DNA from: Pseudoruegeria sp. HB172150
Lineage (GTDB): Bacteria > Pseudomonadota > Alphaproteobacteria > Rhodobacterales > Rhodobacteraceae
NCBI RefSeq assembly: GCF_013184805.1
Contig: NZ_JAATNG010000006.1
Coordinates: forward strand, 226,499-290,498
Length of the DNA: 64,000 nucleotides
Direction: 5' to 3'
Shown here: positions 44,958 to 53,897 of the stretch, piece after piece
How the letters are laid out: each line of letters begins with the position of its first letter
Position numbering within the stretch: the stretch's first letter is position 1
Position numbers and translations under genes: made by a program
Notes under the pieces: generated by a model
What the model saw: the letters and a program-made list of their open reading frames with translations, nothing else
The model's database searches: none
What the model was told of the DNA's origin: nothing

Positions 44958-47755
44958 TGGCCATCTTCCCCACCGTCATCATCATTGGTATCATCTTGGG
45001 CGGCATCAACTTCGTCTACGTCTTCGATCGCCGCAAGATCTTCCAACTCTTGATCAGCCTCCAAGACACTCTGCTCCAGTTCGTCCTCAAGCGTTCGACC
45101 ATCACCAAATGCTGTCGACTTATAAGCAATTCCGGGGAACGCAGTGTTGAGAAGAACTGTCGGCGCATAATCCGAAAGCGTGTTCTTCGTTTCAGGCTTC
45201 AATGCAAAAACACCTTCAGCCTCCTCAGACAAACATGCCATCCAGAAGGTCACATCGTGCATCACGCTGGGATTAAAGTCTCGGGCCGCTCTTTTTGTAG
45301 ACAGAATATTTATTCTATCCCTTCCCAAGTACCGGCGGTTGCCGTCGCGAGTGAAGACATAACCCGGGTTGATAAACAGACCCCAGTCAATCCCAAAAGC
45401 CATCAAGGAGTATGTGAAGGCCTTGTGTTCGTAGTAGAGAAGGTCGTCAGAATCTCGCTTTGTACGAGCCTTTACGATGGTTCTCGTGGCGCGCTTCACA
45501 CGTCCTTGATAGGTGATCTTTCTTTCGGGTTCGTCGTTCTTAGGGAAGTGCGCCCGGCGACGATCCTCGTCTACAACGAGACCGATTGCCCTTAGGTGTT
45601 CGTTCAAGAGCTCATGCAGTAGCCTGCGCATGATGTTCAAACCATTTCCCTGCTCAAAGAGCTCTGGGATCGTCAGTTCTTCGATGTCTCCTTCGTCAAA
45701 TGGCGTTACATAGTCACTTGTGATCCGCTCTAGATCGTAAAAACTAAAGAAGCGCCCATCTTGCACATATCCTGGAGGAACCGGAAGATCTCCGGCGCTT
45801 TTTCGAAGCCCAGCTGCTGATCGAGCGGATGTACCGGCGTGCCAAACCTTCTCCGGCAAACCAACAAACTCCGCAAGATTTGTCGTGAACCGTACTGTCT
45901 CAGATTGATCAGCTACCGCCGTGCGCGTAATTTCATCTACTGCTTCTGGCCGGGCAAAGATCAGAACCTTAAACGCAGAATTCTGCTCCATCGGGTGGAA
46001 ATGCACATCACCATTATTGTCAATTGTATACTGAAGCATGTCGGCAAGGCCTGAGCCGCGCCTTTCCATTTCGTTGCTACCGTAAAAGAAACTCGAAATG
46101 ACGGGGTTCCGGTAGCCTTTCAAAACACCCCGCGAACCTCCGCGCACAAGGCTCTCAATCGACTCTGCGCCCGCCCGTGCCGCGACTTCATCGATGAGAC
46201 CCCCTGGGCTTATCGTTTCAATCTCAGTCGGCGAAATCCTGATCTCTATTGGCGCTTCAACCGAATAATCCCGATGCACCAGTGCATTCACGATCATTTC
46301 GTGAATAGCCAACGGATGGTAAGGGGTTACTTGGTGGGACTTTCCATCTTTCAAAAGAAACGGTGCATTGAGGAGAGCGATCGTCTCCTCAAGTGTGTTG
46401 AGCTGGTTCCAAAGGGTACCACCGATCTCCCGCTGAACCGAAAAAATGCCAACCTCGTCGGTATCAATGAGATCGGCATCTTCGCCGAAGGCTCCTCGTA
46501 GCCATGATTCCGGACCTTCAATGGTCAGTTTGACCATTGCCTGGGCGAGGCTCTGGTTCGGATTTCGGGCGAACATGACCCAGGCGGCGAGCGTAGGCGA
46601 CGAAACTTTTGGGTCACTCTCAGTTTGATGGAGCAGTCTTTTGACAACAGCACGTTCTCTGACCCACTCGGAGTCAAATCGCTCAGGGTAAGGTTCGTAG
46701 TGCTTGTCGGCGTACTGCCTCAACCGCTGGAAAAGAACCTGCTCATCCAAATCTTCAAACCGTGCGGATTGAAAAGGGCGCATGTCCAAAGGAAGAGAAC
46801 TCGGGGCGCTGACCGGTCCCAGTTGTTTCAATGGGGTCTGCCGAGCAGCGAGCTGGTCCAGCAAGTCGTTCTTCAACAATTGATCAAAGCCATCAATTGG
46901 GACTCGATTGAAGTTTGAACCAATCTTATCGGCAAAAGACTGTACCAGAGGTGACAGGGGCTCGGTTATGCTGCGTTTCATGTCGCACCAGAAAACCCCA
47001 TTGGTGAACCCATTTGCATAGTCAATTTGGTTCTCGAGCAGGTCTTTCATGACCGATGGCTCCATCCCGCGATACCCGACAACGATCAATGGGTGATCAC
47101 GCAGTAGGGGCTTGATATGCTCTACGGTCTCTTGGTCTAACTTTAAGACATCTTCAGCCAAGTTTTTGTCGGAATAGTGCTCAACCGATCCATGGATGTG
47201 GATTAACTGCGGGTTTGCTGGCGACGTTTTGAATTGGATCCAGTCGGACGCTGTGCGGATTTTGACTAGGTAGGGCGGCACAGCTTCAAGAACGGCCGCA
47301 CGATCAATACAATGATCAAAATTTGTCGTTAGAACTGTTGCAACCCAACCATTGTACAGTATGCGCGCTAATGCCCTGTAGCCCTGTCCAGGCTTCACGC
47401 CCCGACTGATGAGTTGCTCGAAGAACTCTCTTCGATCTTGCGCAATTCCCAACAGGTTGTCGATCGCGACTGGGTACTGATCGGCGAGGCCAACCCCCCG
47501 TTTGAACCAAGACTGCTGTTCAAGCCAAGGAATCCAATCAGAGTCGACGACACCAGGGTCCATTGGAGAACGACCGTGCTCCTTGCAGTACGCCCATTTC
47601 GCTGCGCGGTTCACCGTTTCACCGGCAGCTGGCACCCCGGATGTGACGGACGCTCCTGCTCCTAGCAGCAAAATCGGTTGGCGATGCTCCGCGAGCAGTG
47701 TTTGCAAGCGTCCAACTTCTGCATATCTGATTGACGATAGAACTTTGCTGTCCAT
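44954..47755 (-). CDS. SIR2-[RecG/Schlafen C-terminal-like]-APAZ protein, partner of the short Argonaute
   Basis: 933 residues, longer than the SIR2-APAZ proteins of about 570 that I know. Residues 1-300: SIR2 NADase with LLGAGASVTSG, VLTTNFDHCID and the catalytic-His segment LIHIHGS. Residues about 370-620 match the C-terminal ATPase-like (HATPase_c_4) part of Schlafen/RecG-like regulators: HPLAIHEMIVNALVHRDYSV, IEIRISPTEIETISPGGLI, ERRGSGLADMLQYTIDNNG. Residues about 630-890 fit APAZ: YYEHKAFTYSLMAFGIDWGL, INPGYVFTRDG. The tail is poly-acidic. In SPARSA the SIR2 part destroys NAD+ once the Argonaute has bound invader DNA. The middle domain is the unusual addition. It is first in the minus-strand run. 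Confidence 0.9.
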   Translation of the reverse strand: MDSKVLSSIRYAEVGRLQTLLAEHRQPILLLGAGASVTSGVPAAGETVNRAAKWAYCKEHGRSPMDPGVVDSDWIPWLEQQSWFKRGVGLADQYPVAIDNLLGIAQDRREFFEQLISRGVKPGQGYRALARILYNGWVATVLTTNFDHCIDRAAVLEAVPPYLVKIRTASDWIQFKTSPANPQLIHIHGSVEHYSDKNLAEDVLKLDQETVEHIKPLLRDHPLIVVGYRGMEPSVMKDLLENQIDYANGFTNGVFWCDMKRSITEPLSPLVQSFADKIGSNFNRVPIDGFDQLLKNDLLDQLAARQTPLKQLGPVSAPSSLPLDMRPFQSARFEDLDEQVLFQRLRQYADKHYEPYPERFDSEWVRERAVVKRLLHQTESDPKVSSPTLAAWVMFARNPNQSLAQAMVKLTIEGPESWLRGAFGEDADLIDTDEVGIFSVQREIGGTLWNQLNTLEETIALLNAPFLLKDGKSHQVTPYHPLAIHEMIVNALVHRDYSVEAPIEIRISPTEIETISPGGLIDEVAARAGAESIESLVRGGSRGVLKGYRNPVISSFFYGSNEMERRGSGLADMLQYTIDNNGDVHFHPMEQNSAFKVLIFARPEAVDEITRTAVADQSETVRFTTNLAEFVGLPEKVWHAGTSARSAAGLRKSAGDLPVPPGYVQDGRFFSFYDLERITSDYVTPFDEGDIEELTIPELFEQGNGLNIMRRLLHELLNEHLRAIGLVVDEDRRRAHFPKNDEPERKITYQGRVKRATRTIVKARTKRDSDDLLYYEHKAFTYSLMAFGIDWGLFINPGYVFTRDGNRRYLGRDRINILSTKRAARDFNPSVMHDVTFWMACLSEEAEGVFALKPETKNTLSDYAPTVLLNTAFPGIAYKSTAFGDGRTLEDELEQSVLEADQELEDLAAIEDVDEVDAAQDDTNDDDGGEDGQ

Positions 47756-48029
47756 CTGCTCGAATCGTGTTGTTTTGATTTTGTTGGCTCATTATGCGGA
47801 ACAAATTCAGAACATACCAGATGGTTCATACTCGCAAAACATCTAAGCAGAACGTTCTAGTCATCTTCCTTTGAGTCTAGATCTCTTATGCATTCGCGCC
47901 ATGCAGTCGAAGTTCGGCGCTTTCTTGAGCCGTCGATCAATGTCAGCTTTCGTGATTGGTGCGCTCAACTTATGCCCTTGCCGCGAATGGCTCCTTTCCG
48001 CCCTTTCTAGCCGTGTCCGCATAGCGCCC

Positions 48030-48923
48030 CTAACTGACAGAACAAATCCGAACAGGCACTTCGCGCGCGCGCTGCCAGCGCGACCCGTAGAAGCTCAGTT
48101 TGTGTTTCTCAATTTGAGCCATACCGGCCTCCGGGACACCTTGAACCAACACTGCGTTCGCAACGCTGGGTGCCATCGGACCGACCATCTCCAGCAACTT
48201 CTCCACATCTCCCGTCCTCGCACACACCCACAACACCAACAGATTGGCTTTCAGCCCGTAGTGCGACTTCCAGATCTGCTGTTCAATCACTTGTCGGTAG
48301 AGATCAATCGACGACGCCCAGCTCTTCCTCGCGGCAGGAGAGGTCTTCGGTTCCGTCCCACGATCGACTTCGAGGGCGAATACCCGGTATGTACCGCCGT
48401 AGTCGAGCCCAAAAAGCTGATCCGGGATCAGCCGCTGCCGACCTACCAGGATGCTGAGCGACGCACCCTTGATCGCCAGGATTTCGTGTGCCGGGATGTA
48501 ACGGACGCCATCATTTGCGGCAGCGATGTCGATTGCACTGGTAACCTGCGCGACCGCGAAGCTGTGCCACCAGTGTCCCTGTGGCCGAACGGTTGGCTCA
48601 TCCAAACCCAGATCGCGTAGATGGTCGCGAGCACGCATTCCGAGATCGTAAATGTACGGATTGAACTCGGCCTTCGCGGTTCGCCGCTGCTGCGGTGGCA
48701 ACATCAGGTATCCACCAGCCCGCAGCTTCTGCATCTGTCGCAGGGCCGTATCCTTGCAGCGATGGGTATCGCGCGTGAGCTCGTAAAGGTATTGCGACGA
48801 TTGTGGCCCATGGCGCTCGATGTGTTTCAGCCAACGCAGCTCGCGCTCCGTCGGTACCACGTCCGATTGCGGGGCGATATGATGGAAAGTGGCGCGTCCG
48901 AGACTGTCAGTCTGTGTCGACAT
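48030..48923 (-). CDS. Replication-relaxation family protein
   Basis: About 297 residues. A winged-helix start (RELRWLKHIERHGPQSSQYL, ALRQMQKLRAGGYLML) is followed by an alpha/beta domain with HSFAVAQVTSAIDIAA, LIPDQLFGLDYGGTYRVFALEVDRGTE (written here in part: VFALEVDRGTEP) and SSIDLYRQVIEQQ. The EVDRGTE core is the mark of the family, found on plasmids and conjugative elements. It ends the transfer gene run 19 bp after the TraD-like gene. A GTG two codons earlier is possible. Confidence 0.85.
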   Translation of the reverse strand: MSTQTDSLGRATFHHIAPQSDVVPTERELRWLKHIERHGPQSSQYLYELTRDTHRCKDTALRQMQKLRAGGYLMLPPQQRRTAKAEFNPYIYDLGMRARDHLRDLGLDEPTVRPQGHWWHSFAVAQVTSAIDIAAANDGVRYIPAHEILAIKGASLSILVGRQRLIPDQLFGLDYGGTYRVFALEVDRGTEPKTSPAARKSWASSIDLYRQVIEQQIWKSHYGLKANLLVLWVCARTGDVEKLLEMVGPMAPSVANAVLVQGVPEAGMAQIEKHKLSFYGSRWQRAREVPVRICSVS

Positions 48924-48942
48924 GCGCACAGACTAATCCGGC

Positions 48943-51018
48943 TCAAAGCTCCGGCGAAGGCTCGGTTGGATCCGGAAGCGGAATTTCTTCTGTTTCTTCA
49001 GGTTTTTCGTTCCCCGGCGGATCGTCCTGAGCCGCAGTGTTCTGCCATGGATCGGCGTAGTTAATTCGGCTGAGCTCGCGGATGGCATCACGTTCTTCCT
49101 CGGTGGCCTTCGGCATGTTCTCGAGCACGAAGAACGGAAACGAGATTGGCACTGCTCGGTCGGTGAGGCCTCGAACGAAGGTGGCGAATGTCCCCTTTGG
49201 CTGTCGCTGGATCGTGTCGGGATCACAGCTCATCTGACCGGCCAGCGACCGAGCGTCGCGCGCGGAGACGCCGCCAGCGAGCTTGATCGAGGTATTGGCC
49301 TCGAAAGCCTCCTGCAGGCCGGAGGAGAGTTGGCCGAGATACTGGTGCGCCATGGTCATGCCGACCCGGTACTTGCGCGCTTGGCTGAGGATGACGCCGA
49401 TGTTGCGGTCGAAGTAGTCCTGGGCTTCGTCAACATAGACCATGGCCGGAAGCCGATCGCGGTCGGGCAGGGTGGCCCGCTCCTGGGCGGCCTGGGCGAT
49501 GAGCGCGATAAAGAACCGCCCGAATATCTCCGTCCCTTGTTCTTTCAAAAGCGATTTGGCGGTGTTGATCAGGATCAGCTTGCCGGCTCCGAGTTCGGTG
49601 AACATGTCGAAACGCGAGGTCGGGTTCGAGAACATCCGCTCGAAGGTCTGGTTCTCGAGGACACCGTAGAGTCGGCGCAGTACTTGGGTCTTGGTCGGCG
49701 CGAACTCCTTGCTGTCGAACTCCGTCTCGAAGAACCGCCGGGCGGTGCCGTCGAGCTTGGCGATGTGCTCCTGGTATTTCTCCGCGCCACCGGGCTCCAT
49801 CAGTTCACGCAGGGTGTGGATGGTCGCACCTGGGATGTAGAACATGAGGCGGGTGACATAGCGGAAGACGACGCTCTGCTTCGAGGTCATAGCCGCGGCC
49901 AGCAGGGAGCCGAGGACGAAGTCGTAGAGTTCGATGATCGAATTGGTGAGGCGCTCGCGCTCAAGGTCGTTGTAATGGGCCAGCCGCTCTTGGCCAACCG
50001 AGAACAGGTTGAGTGAGACCGGCCAAGCGATGTCTTCGGGATCGATCAGCACGATCTGTTCCGGGGGCAGGTGCCTGGCGCGCAGGATCGTGTTGATGAG
50101 ATCTCCCTGGCTGTCGATCACCACCACGGACTTGTCGCGTCGTGAGACTGCTTCGAGATCGCGCGCGATGAAGTACTGCAAGGTCTGGGTCTTGCCGTGG
50201 CCACTGCCAGCGATGATATGAGTATGTTCGAAGCGCCGTTCCTCGGGTATCTCGAAGGGCGTCTTCAGCACAAAGAGCGCCTTCAGGTGCGTGCCGCTGA
50301 GATAGGTGTCGACGACATCGTCGCCCTTGTACTCGGTCGGAAAGATCGGTTGGGTGCGGTGCGTGCGCCTCAGGTTGGCGTCGAGCTGGTCGCGCAACGC
50401 CTTGAAGTGGGCGTAGTCGTTATCCTGGAAGAAGGGGGCGATCACGTCCTGGACGGCCTGGCCGAGTGGATGCAGGAACTGGGTTACCTCGACCAGAACA
50501 TCGCCGGAGGTTGCGGGAACCGCCCGGGCAATCGGCGTCAGGCTCAGAGAGATCATATCAAGGGCGGTGAGCACCATCACGCGATCGCCGCGGGCCTGAC
50601 CGGCCCGGGCCATCATGTCCCGGTAGCGAGCGCCCTCGATCGTGTTGCAGAGGGCCGGCGGCGGCGGGATCTCCGGCATCAGGCCTTCTTGTGCGAAGAG
50701 CGCCTTGCCAATCGCAAGGAGCTGGATCTGCAGCGCCTCGGGCGTGTCCGGCGGCCAGTGGTGGAGCAACGCCGCGTCGATCTCCGTCTCCAAGAGCTGC
50801 ACGCTGCCAGAGAGTGCATGATCGTACAGGAGCTCCGTCTCGCGCCTGGCGACGCGCTCGAGCCGCCAAGGGTTTTCTTTCCAGAGGCGATAGCCGACGT
50901 AGGCGACAATACCGACGAGCGCGACGTAGCTCACGAGCACCGCGATGATAACGAGGAAGGCGAGGATCGTGAATGTCAGGAACAACCCGAAGAAGTTTTC
51001 GCCTGCCGAGCGCGACAT
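48943..51018 (-). CDS. TraD/VirD4-like coupling ATPase
   Basis: 691 residues. Two hydrophobic N-terminal segments (FGLFLTFTILAFLVIIAVLV and VALVGIVAYVGYRL) anchor it. The motor domain has Walker A HIIAGSGHGKTQTLQYF, a SVVVIDSQGDLINTIL strand, Walker B MVYVDEAQDYFD and a sensor SQARKYRVGMTMAHQYLGQL. The C-terminus is proline/glutamate-rich. It is the type of ATPase that delivers DNA to a type IV secretion channel, but no relaxase or channel gene is in the window, so the element is partial or mobilised in trans. The start overlaps the upstream stop by one base. Confidence 0.88.
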   Translation of the reverse strand: MSRSAGENFFGLFLTFTILAFLVIIAVLVSYVALVGIVAYVGYRLWKENPWRLERVARRETELLYDHALSGSVQLLETEIDAALLHHWPPDTPEALQIQLLAIGKALFAQEGLMPEIPPPPALCNTIEGARYRDMMARAGQARGDRVMVLTALDMISLSLTPIARAVPATSGDVLVEVTQFLHPLGQAVQDVIAPFFQDNDYAHFKALRDQLDANLRRTHRTQPIFPTEYKGDDVVDTYLSGTHLKALFVLKTPFEIPEERRFEHTHIIAGSGHGKTQTLQYFIARDLEAVSRRDKSVVVIDSQGDLINTILRARHLPPEQIVLIDPEDIAWPVSLNLFSVGQERLAHYNDLERERLTNSIIELYDFVLGSLLAAAMTSKQSVVFRYVTRLMFYIPGATIHTLRELMEPGGAEKYQEHIAKLDGTARRFFETEFDSKEFAPTKTQVLRRLYGVLENQTFERMFSNPTSRFDMFTELGAGKLILINTAKSLLKEQGTEIFGRFFIALIAQAAQERATLPDRDRLPAMVYVDEAQDYFDRNIGVILSQARKYRVGMTMAHQYLGQLSSGLQEAFEANTSIKLAGGVSARDARSLAGQMSCDPDTIQRQPKGTFATFVRGLTDRAVPISFPFFVLENMPKATEEERDAIRELSRINYADPWQNTAAQDDPPGNEKPEETEEIPLPDPTEPSPEL

Positions 51019-51377
51019 CAGAATTCGGTCACGGTGCGTATGCCGGTCTCGATATTGTCGTCGAGCCAGCGCTTCATCTGCTCGAGAACGGCGAGCAGAT
51101 CCGCTTCGTAGTCTTTGGCGGCAGACGGGTTGGCACAGAGAAACCGGTCGGTGCGGCCGTCCATCAGGTGCTCCACCCGCAGTTCGAACTTCTGATCCCG
51201 GTCGTCCACGCGCGCGTTGGCTGGGCGGCGATCGACGAGCTTGAATTTCAGCAATCCCCTCTGTCGGATGACCTGTTTCTCTTCATGGGAAAAGGCCACA
51301 GTCAGGTGCACCTCCTCAAAGGTCTTCCGGAACGGAAAACCGCGGTGCACCGTGTGATGGTCGATGGCCACCCGCAT
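51018..51377 (-). CDS. Hypothetical protein before the TraD-like gene
   Basis: 119 residues, no signal peptide or membrane span. Sequence such as GFPFRKTFEEVHLTVAFSHE and LKFKLVDRRPANARV suggests a mixed alpha/beta protein, with a helical end (DLLAVLEQMKRWLDDNIETG). Coupled to the TraD-like gene by TGATG. Family unknown; a transfer-related role is inferred from position. Confidence 0.65.
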   Translation of the reverse strand: MRVAIDHHTVHRGFPFRKTFEEVHLTVAFSHEEKQVIRQRGLLKFKLVDRRPANARVDDRDQKFELRVEHLMDGRTDRFLCANPSAAKDYEADLLAVLEQMKRWLDDNIETGIRTVTEF

Positions 51378-51520
51378 CAGTCAGACCGGATCAATGACGC
51401 CATTGGGGTGGGTGGGAGGACCAGAGATAATGCCGCTGAAGCGGTATATGTCACGGCAAACAAAGCTCGATACTCGTTCCGGAGTGATCCGCGATGTTCC
51501 GCCCCGGCTCCCCATACCGG

Positions 51521-51553
51521 ACCCCCATACGGGTTGGGGGTCTGTATGGGGGT
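51521..51553. repeat. Perfect 10-bp hairpin downstream of the 209-aa gene
   Basis: ACCCCCATAC (51521-51530) and GTATGGGGGT (51544-51553) enclose a G-rich 13-base loop. A further CCCCATACC copy lies just left at 51511-51519. It sits 6 bp past the stop of the gene at 51559 on its transcribed strand, so it may end transcription, but there is no T run. Confidence 0.5.
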
Positions 51554-51558
51554 GGTGT

Positions 51559-52188
51559 TCAGACCGCATTACGAGACGGATCCTTTGCCTGCTGCGCCAG
51601 CAACGGATCTTTTCGGTCAATGAATTCGACGGCTTTCTCAGACGTGTCGAACCGTTGACCGTCGTAATAGTAGCCATCGACAGCGCCGTAGACCTGGTGT
51701 CCACGGTGTTCGAAACTAACTGGCCGTTCCTTCTCTGCCTCTTCCGTGGACTGCTCGATGGCGGCGGCTGCTTCGCTTTGAGACTCCATTGTGCTTGCCG
51801 TGTCGGCATAACTCGGCCCCTCAACAGGCGGATCCGCATCTCTGTCAGTGGATAGAGCTTCTGTAAATCCCGCGGCTGGCGCGCCTTTCTGCAACTTGAA
51901 GCCGCGCCGCGAGACTTCGAGCTGATCTCGGGCCACTTGCAGCATCTGCTGGGTGTATTCGGCGGTGTCTACGCCGGCGCGTGCATTCTGAACGATGGCG
52001 ACCTGCAGCATTCCGAGGAACGCGACTGCGATTCCCGGCAGAGCCGCCGCCATAGCTGCGCCGCTTGGCGCGAATTGTGAGACGGTCGCGGGTCCACTGA
52101 GCGTCAATAGGACACCTGCTCCCACCATTAACCAGGCAGCAATTTCAAGAATGTCGAACATCTTGCGCGCAGTTTCATAAGATTTCAT
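51559..52188 (-). CDS. Membrane-anchored protein of unknown function
   Basis: 209 residues. Two hydrophobic helices near the N-terminus (AAWLMVGAGVLLTLSGPA and AAALPGIAVAFLGMLQVAIV) are followed by a coiled helix (YTQQMLQVARDQLEVSRRGF), an acidic linker (EQSTEEAEKER) and a small C-terminal module (FEHRGHQVYGAVDGYYYDGQ, FDTSEKAVEFID). No family recognised. It is separate from the transfer genes by 180 bp. Confidence 0.68.
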   Translation of the reverse strand: MKSYETARKMFDILEIAAWLMVGAGVLLTLSGPATVSQFAPSGAAMAAALPGIAVAFLGMLQVAIVQNARAGVDTAEYTQQMLQVARDQLEVSRRGFKLQKGAPAAGFTEALSTDRDADPPVEGPSYADTASTMESQSEAAAAIEQSTEEAEKERPVSFEHRGHQVYGAVDGYYYDGQRFDTSEKAVEFIDRKDPLLAQQAKDPSRNAV

Positions 52189-52440
52189 ATTTCCCCCTCC
52201 AAAGTAAATCAGTTGAACATTCGCGCTTTAATAATGAAAATGATAACATAGGTAGTGAAATATTCAGACATGTTTGTTGCTGGAGTGTATTATGCACCCA
52301 TGTTCCACCCTGAAGCGAATCTGGTACGCATAGGTATGAATTTTTTCGAAATGAAGGAGCATTTGGAAGACATCTGGCCTTTCATGCATGCATGCCGTAC
52401 TAAGCGGCCTTGATGAAACTCGAAAAACAAGGACAGCAGG

Positions 52441-52884
52441 ATGACTGACGCCCGCTTAGAAGCCGATACCGAACATGACGACACGCTCTCTTTGACGGCA
52501 GAGATCGTGGCCGCCTATGTCGGGCGCAACCAGATGGCCGCCGGTGATCTGCCGGCGCTGAACCGTTCGATCCACAAGACACTATCTGGTCTTACCGGGA
52601 ACGTAGCTGCAGAAGTCGAGAGCGCACGACCAGCTGCCGCGCTTGTCCCGGCAGTCCCGATCGATGCCTCTGTCGGCAAGGATGCGATAGCCTGCCTGGA
52701 ATGCGGCAAGGACTTCAAAACGCTGAAGCGCCACCTGTCGACCGAACATCAGCTGACCCCGACCGAATACCGCGAACGCTGGCAGCTGTCGAACGACTAT
52801 CCGGTCCTGGCGCCCTCCTACAGTGCGCGGCGCTCAAAGACCGCCAAGAAGATTGGGTTGGGGCGCAAGGCCAAGGCGGCCTAA
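52441..52884 (+). CDS. MucR/Ros-family regulator with intact zinc finger
   Basis: 147 residues. An N-terminal helix (LTAEIVAAYVGRNQMAAGDL) drives oligomer formation. The zinc finger is complete: CLECGKDFKTLKRHLSTEH has C-x2-C-x9-H-x4-H spacing. LTPTEYRERWQLSNDYPVLA and the basic KIGLGRKAK tail complete the family pattern. MucR/Ros proteins bind AT-rich DNA and repress exopolysaccharide and horizontally acquired genes. This copy sits inside the island, 2.7 kb from the exopolysaccharide genes. The 250 bp upstream is AT-rich. Confidence 0.93.
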   Translation: MTDARLEADTEHDDTLSLTAEIVAAYVGRNQMAAGDLPALNRSIHKTLSGLTGNVAAEVESARPAAALVPAVPIDASVGKDAIACLECGKDFKTLKRHLSTEHQLTPTEYRERWQLSNDYPVLAPSYSARRSKTAKKIGLGRKAKAA

Positions 52885-52979
52885 CCTATTGCTGGCGCCC
52901 ACCGCGCGGTGATTGTTTTGGCAAAAAAGCTGCAGCACCCGACTGCAGCTTTCCAATATTCAAACATGTCCATCCCAGA

Positions 52980-53477
52980 TCAGCCGGGTATGTCTTCTGG
53001 TGCGTCCGGCTCGGTGGCTTCGATACAGCCTGCGTCCCGCGCCAGGGCCAGGGCTTCGAAGCAGACAAGATTGTGGGGTTCCTTACCCCAGATCGGCGGC
53101 TTCCCATGTGCGGTGGGTGCGGCATCCGGAAATTGTCGGACGAAGGCGGCGGCCTCTTGATGCGCGTTATTGAACAGGCGCCTGCGCTCAACCACCCGGT
53201 GCGGTAACGACAACTCTGTACCAAGATCAACGAAGGCTTTCAGGATCGGGATCTGCCGACCGCGTTTTCGTCCTGCCGCGTCCGGGTTCTCCGAGATCAG
53301 AACATTTGGTCGGAATTCCGCGATCCATCCTCGGAGGACCAGTGCCGCGGCATCCGCAGATTTGGATCCTTTCGCAGAAGTGCTCCAGTAAATCAGATCA
53401 GGACCTTCCAGGACGATGACACCGAGGCGTCCGGTTCGGGCGGCGACCGACAGCACCCGCGACCTGCTAGCCGCCAT
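52980..53477 (-). CDS. RuvC-fold predicted nuclease
   Basis: 165 residues. It starts with a beta-strand pattern (SRVLSVAARTGRLGVIVLE), with LRGWIAEFRPNVLISENPD as the second acidic strand and GKEPHNLVCFEALALARDAG near the end, consistent with a Holliday-junction-resolvase/RNase H-like fold. The first conserved acidic residue of the RuvC motif is not obvious (VAART). It overlaps the XRE gene by 11 bp; this pair recurs in alphaproteobacterial islands and plasmids as I recall. Activity is unproven. Confidence 0.68.
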   Translation of the reverse strand: MAASRSRVLSVAARTGRLGVIVLEGPDLIYWSTSAKGSKSADAAALVLRGWIAEFRPNVLISENPDAAGRKRGRQIPILKAFVDLGTELSLPHRVVERRRLFNNAHQEAAAFVRQFPDAAPTAHGKPPIWGKEPHNLVCFEALALARDAGCIEATEPDAPEDIPG

Positions 53478-53817
53478 CCGTCAGATTGGATTCCTCTGCC
53501 AATCGTTCTGCCAGACGCTCCAGTGTCCGGCTCCGAATATGCCCTCTCGGCCAGTCGCGCGGCGCTTCCGGTAATGTCTCGAGATGAACGGCGATGTTGC
53601 GGCGGGTTTTCTCGAACGCCTCGGCATAGAGGTCTTCGAAGCTTCGGCCGTATAGAATGGATAAGGCGCAGATCTCTTCAATCGTCGGCGCACGGCGCCC
53701 GCGCTCGATCATACTGATCTGGTGAAGCTTGCCACCGATGAGATGGCCACAATCGGCCTGGGTAAGTCCGGATCGCTTCCGGATCAGCCTCAGGTCGGCA
53801 TTGAATGATTTGAACAT
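53467..53817 (-). CDS. XRE-family transcriptional regulator
   Basis: 116 residues. The Cro/C1 helix-turn-helix is at residues 8-63: LRLIRKRSGLTQADCGHLIG, KLHQISMIERGRRAPTIEEI, CALSILYGRSFEDLY. The helical C-terminus (ETLPEAPRDWPRGHI, LERLAERLAEES) probably dimerises. The downstream RuvC-fold gene starts inside it, so it likely regulates its own operon. Its promoter region contains the long inverted repeat at 53898-54010. Confidence 0.9.
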   Translation of the reverse strand: MFKSFNADLRLIRKRSGLTQADCGHLIGGKLHQISMIERGRRAPTIEEICALSILYGRSFEDLYAEAFEKTRRNIAVHLETLPEAPRDWPRGHIRSRTLERLAERLAEESNLTDGG

Positions 53818-53897
53818 AGTGTGTTCGGTTAGTGAATAATGACCCTATGATAGCCGATGCGACGCGGTATGCGTACGACCGTTCATTTGTGAATTCC

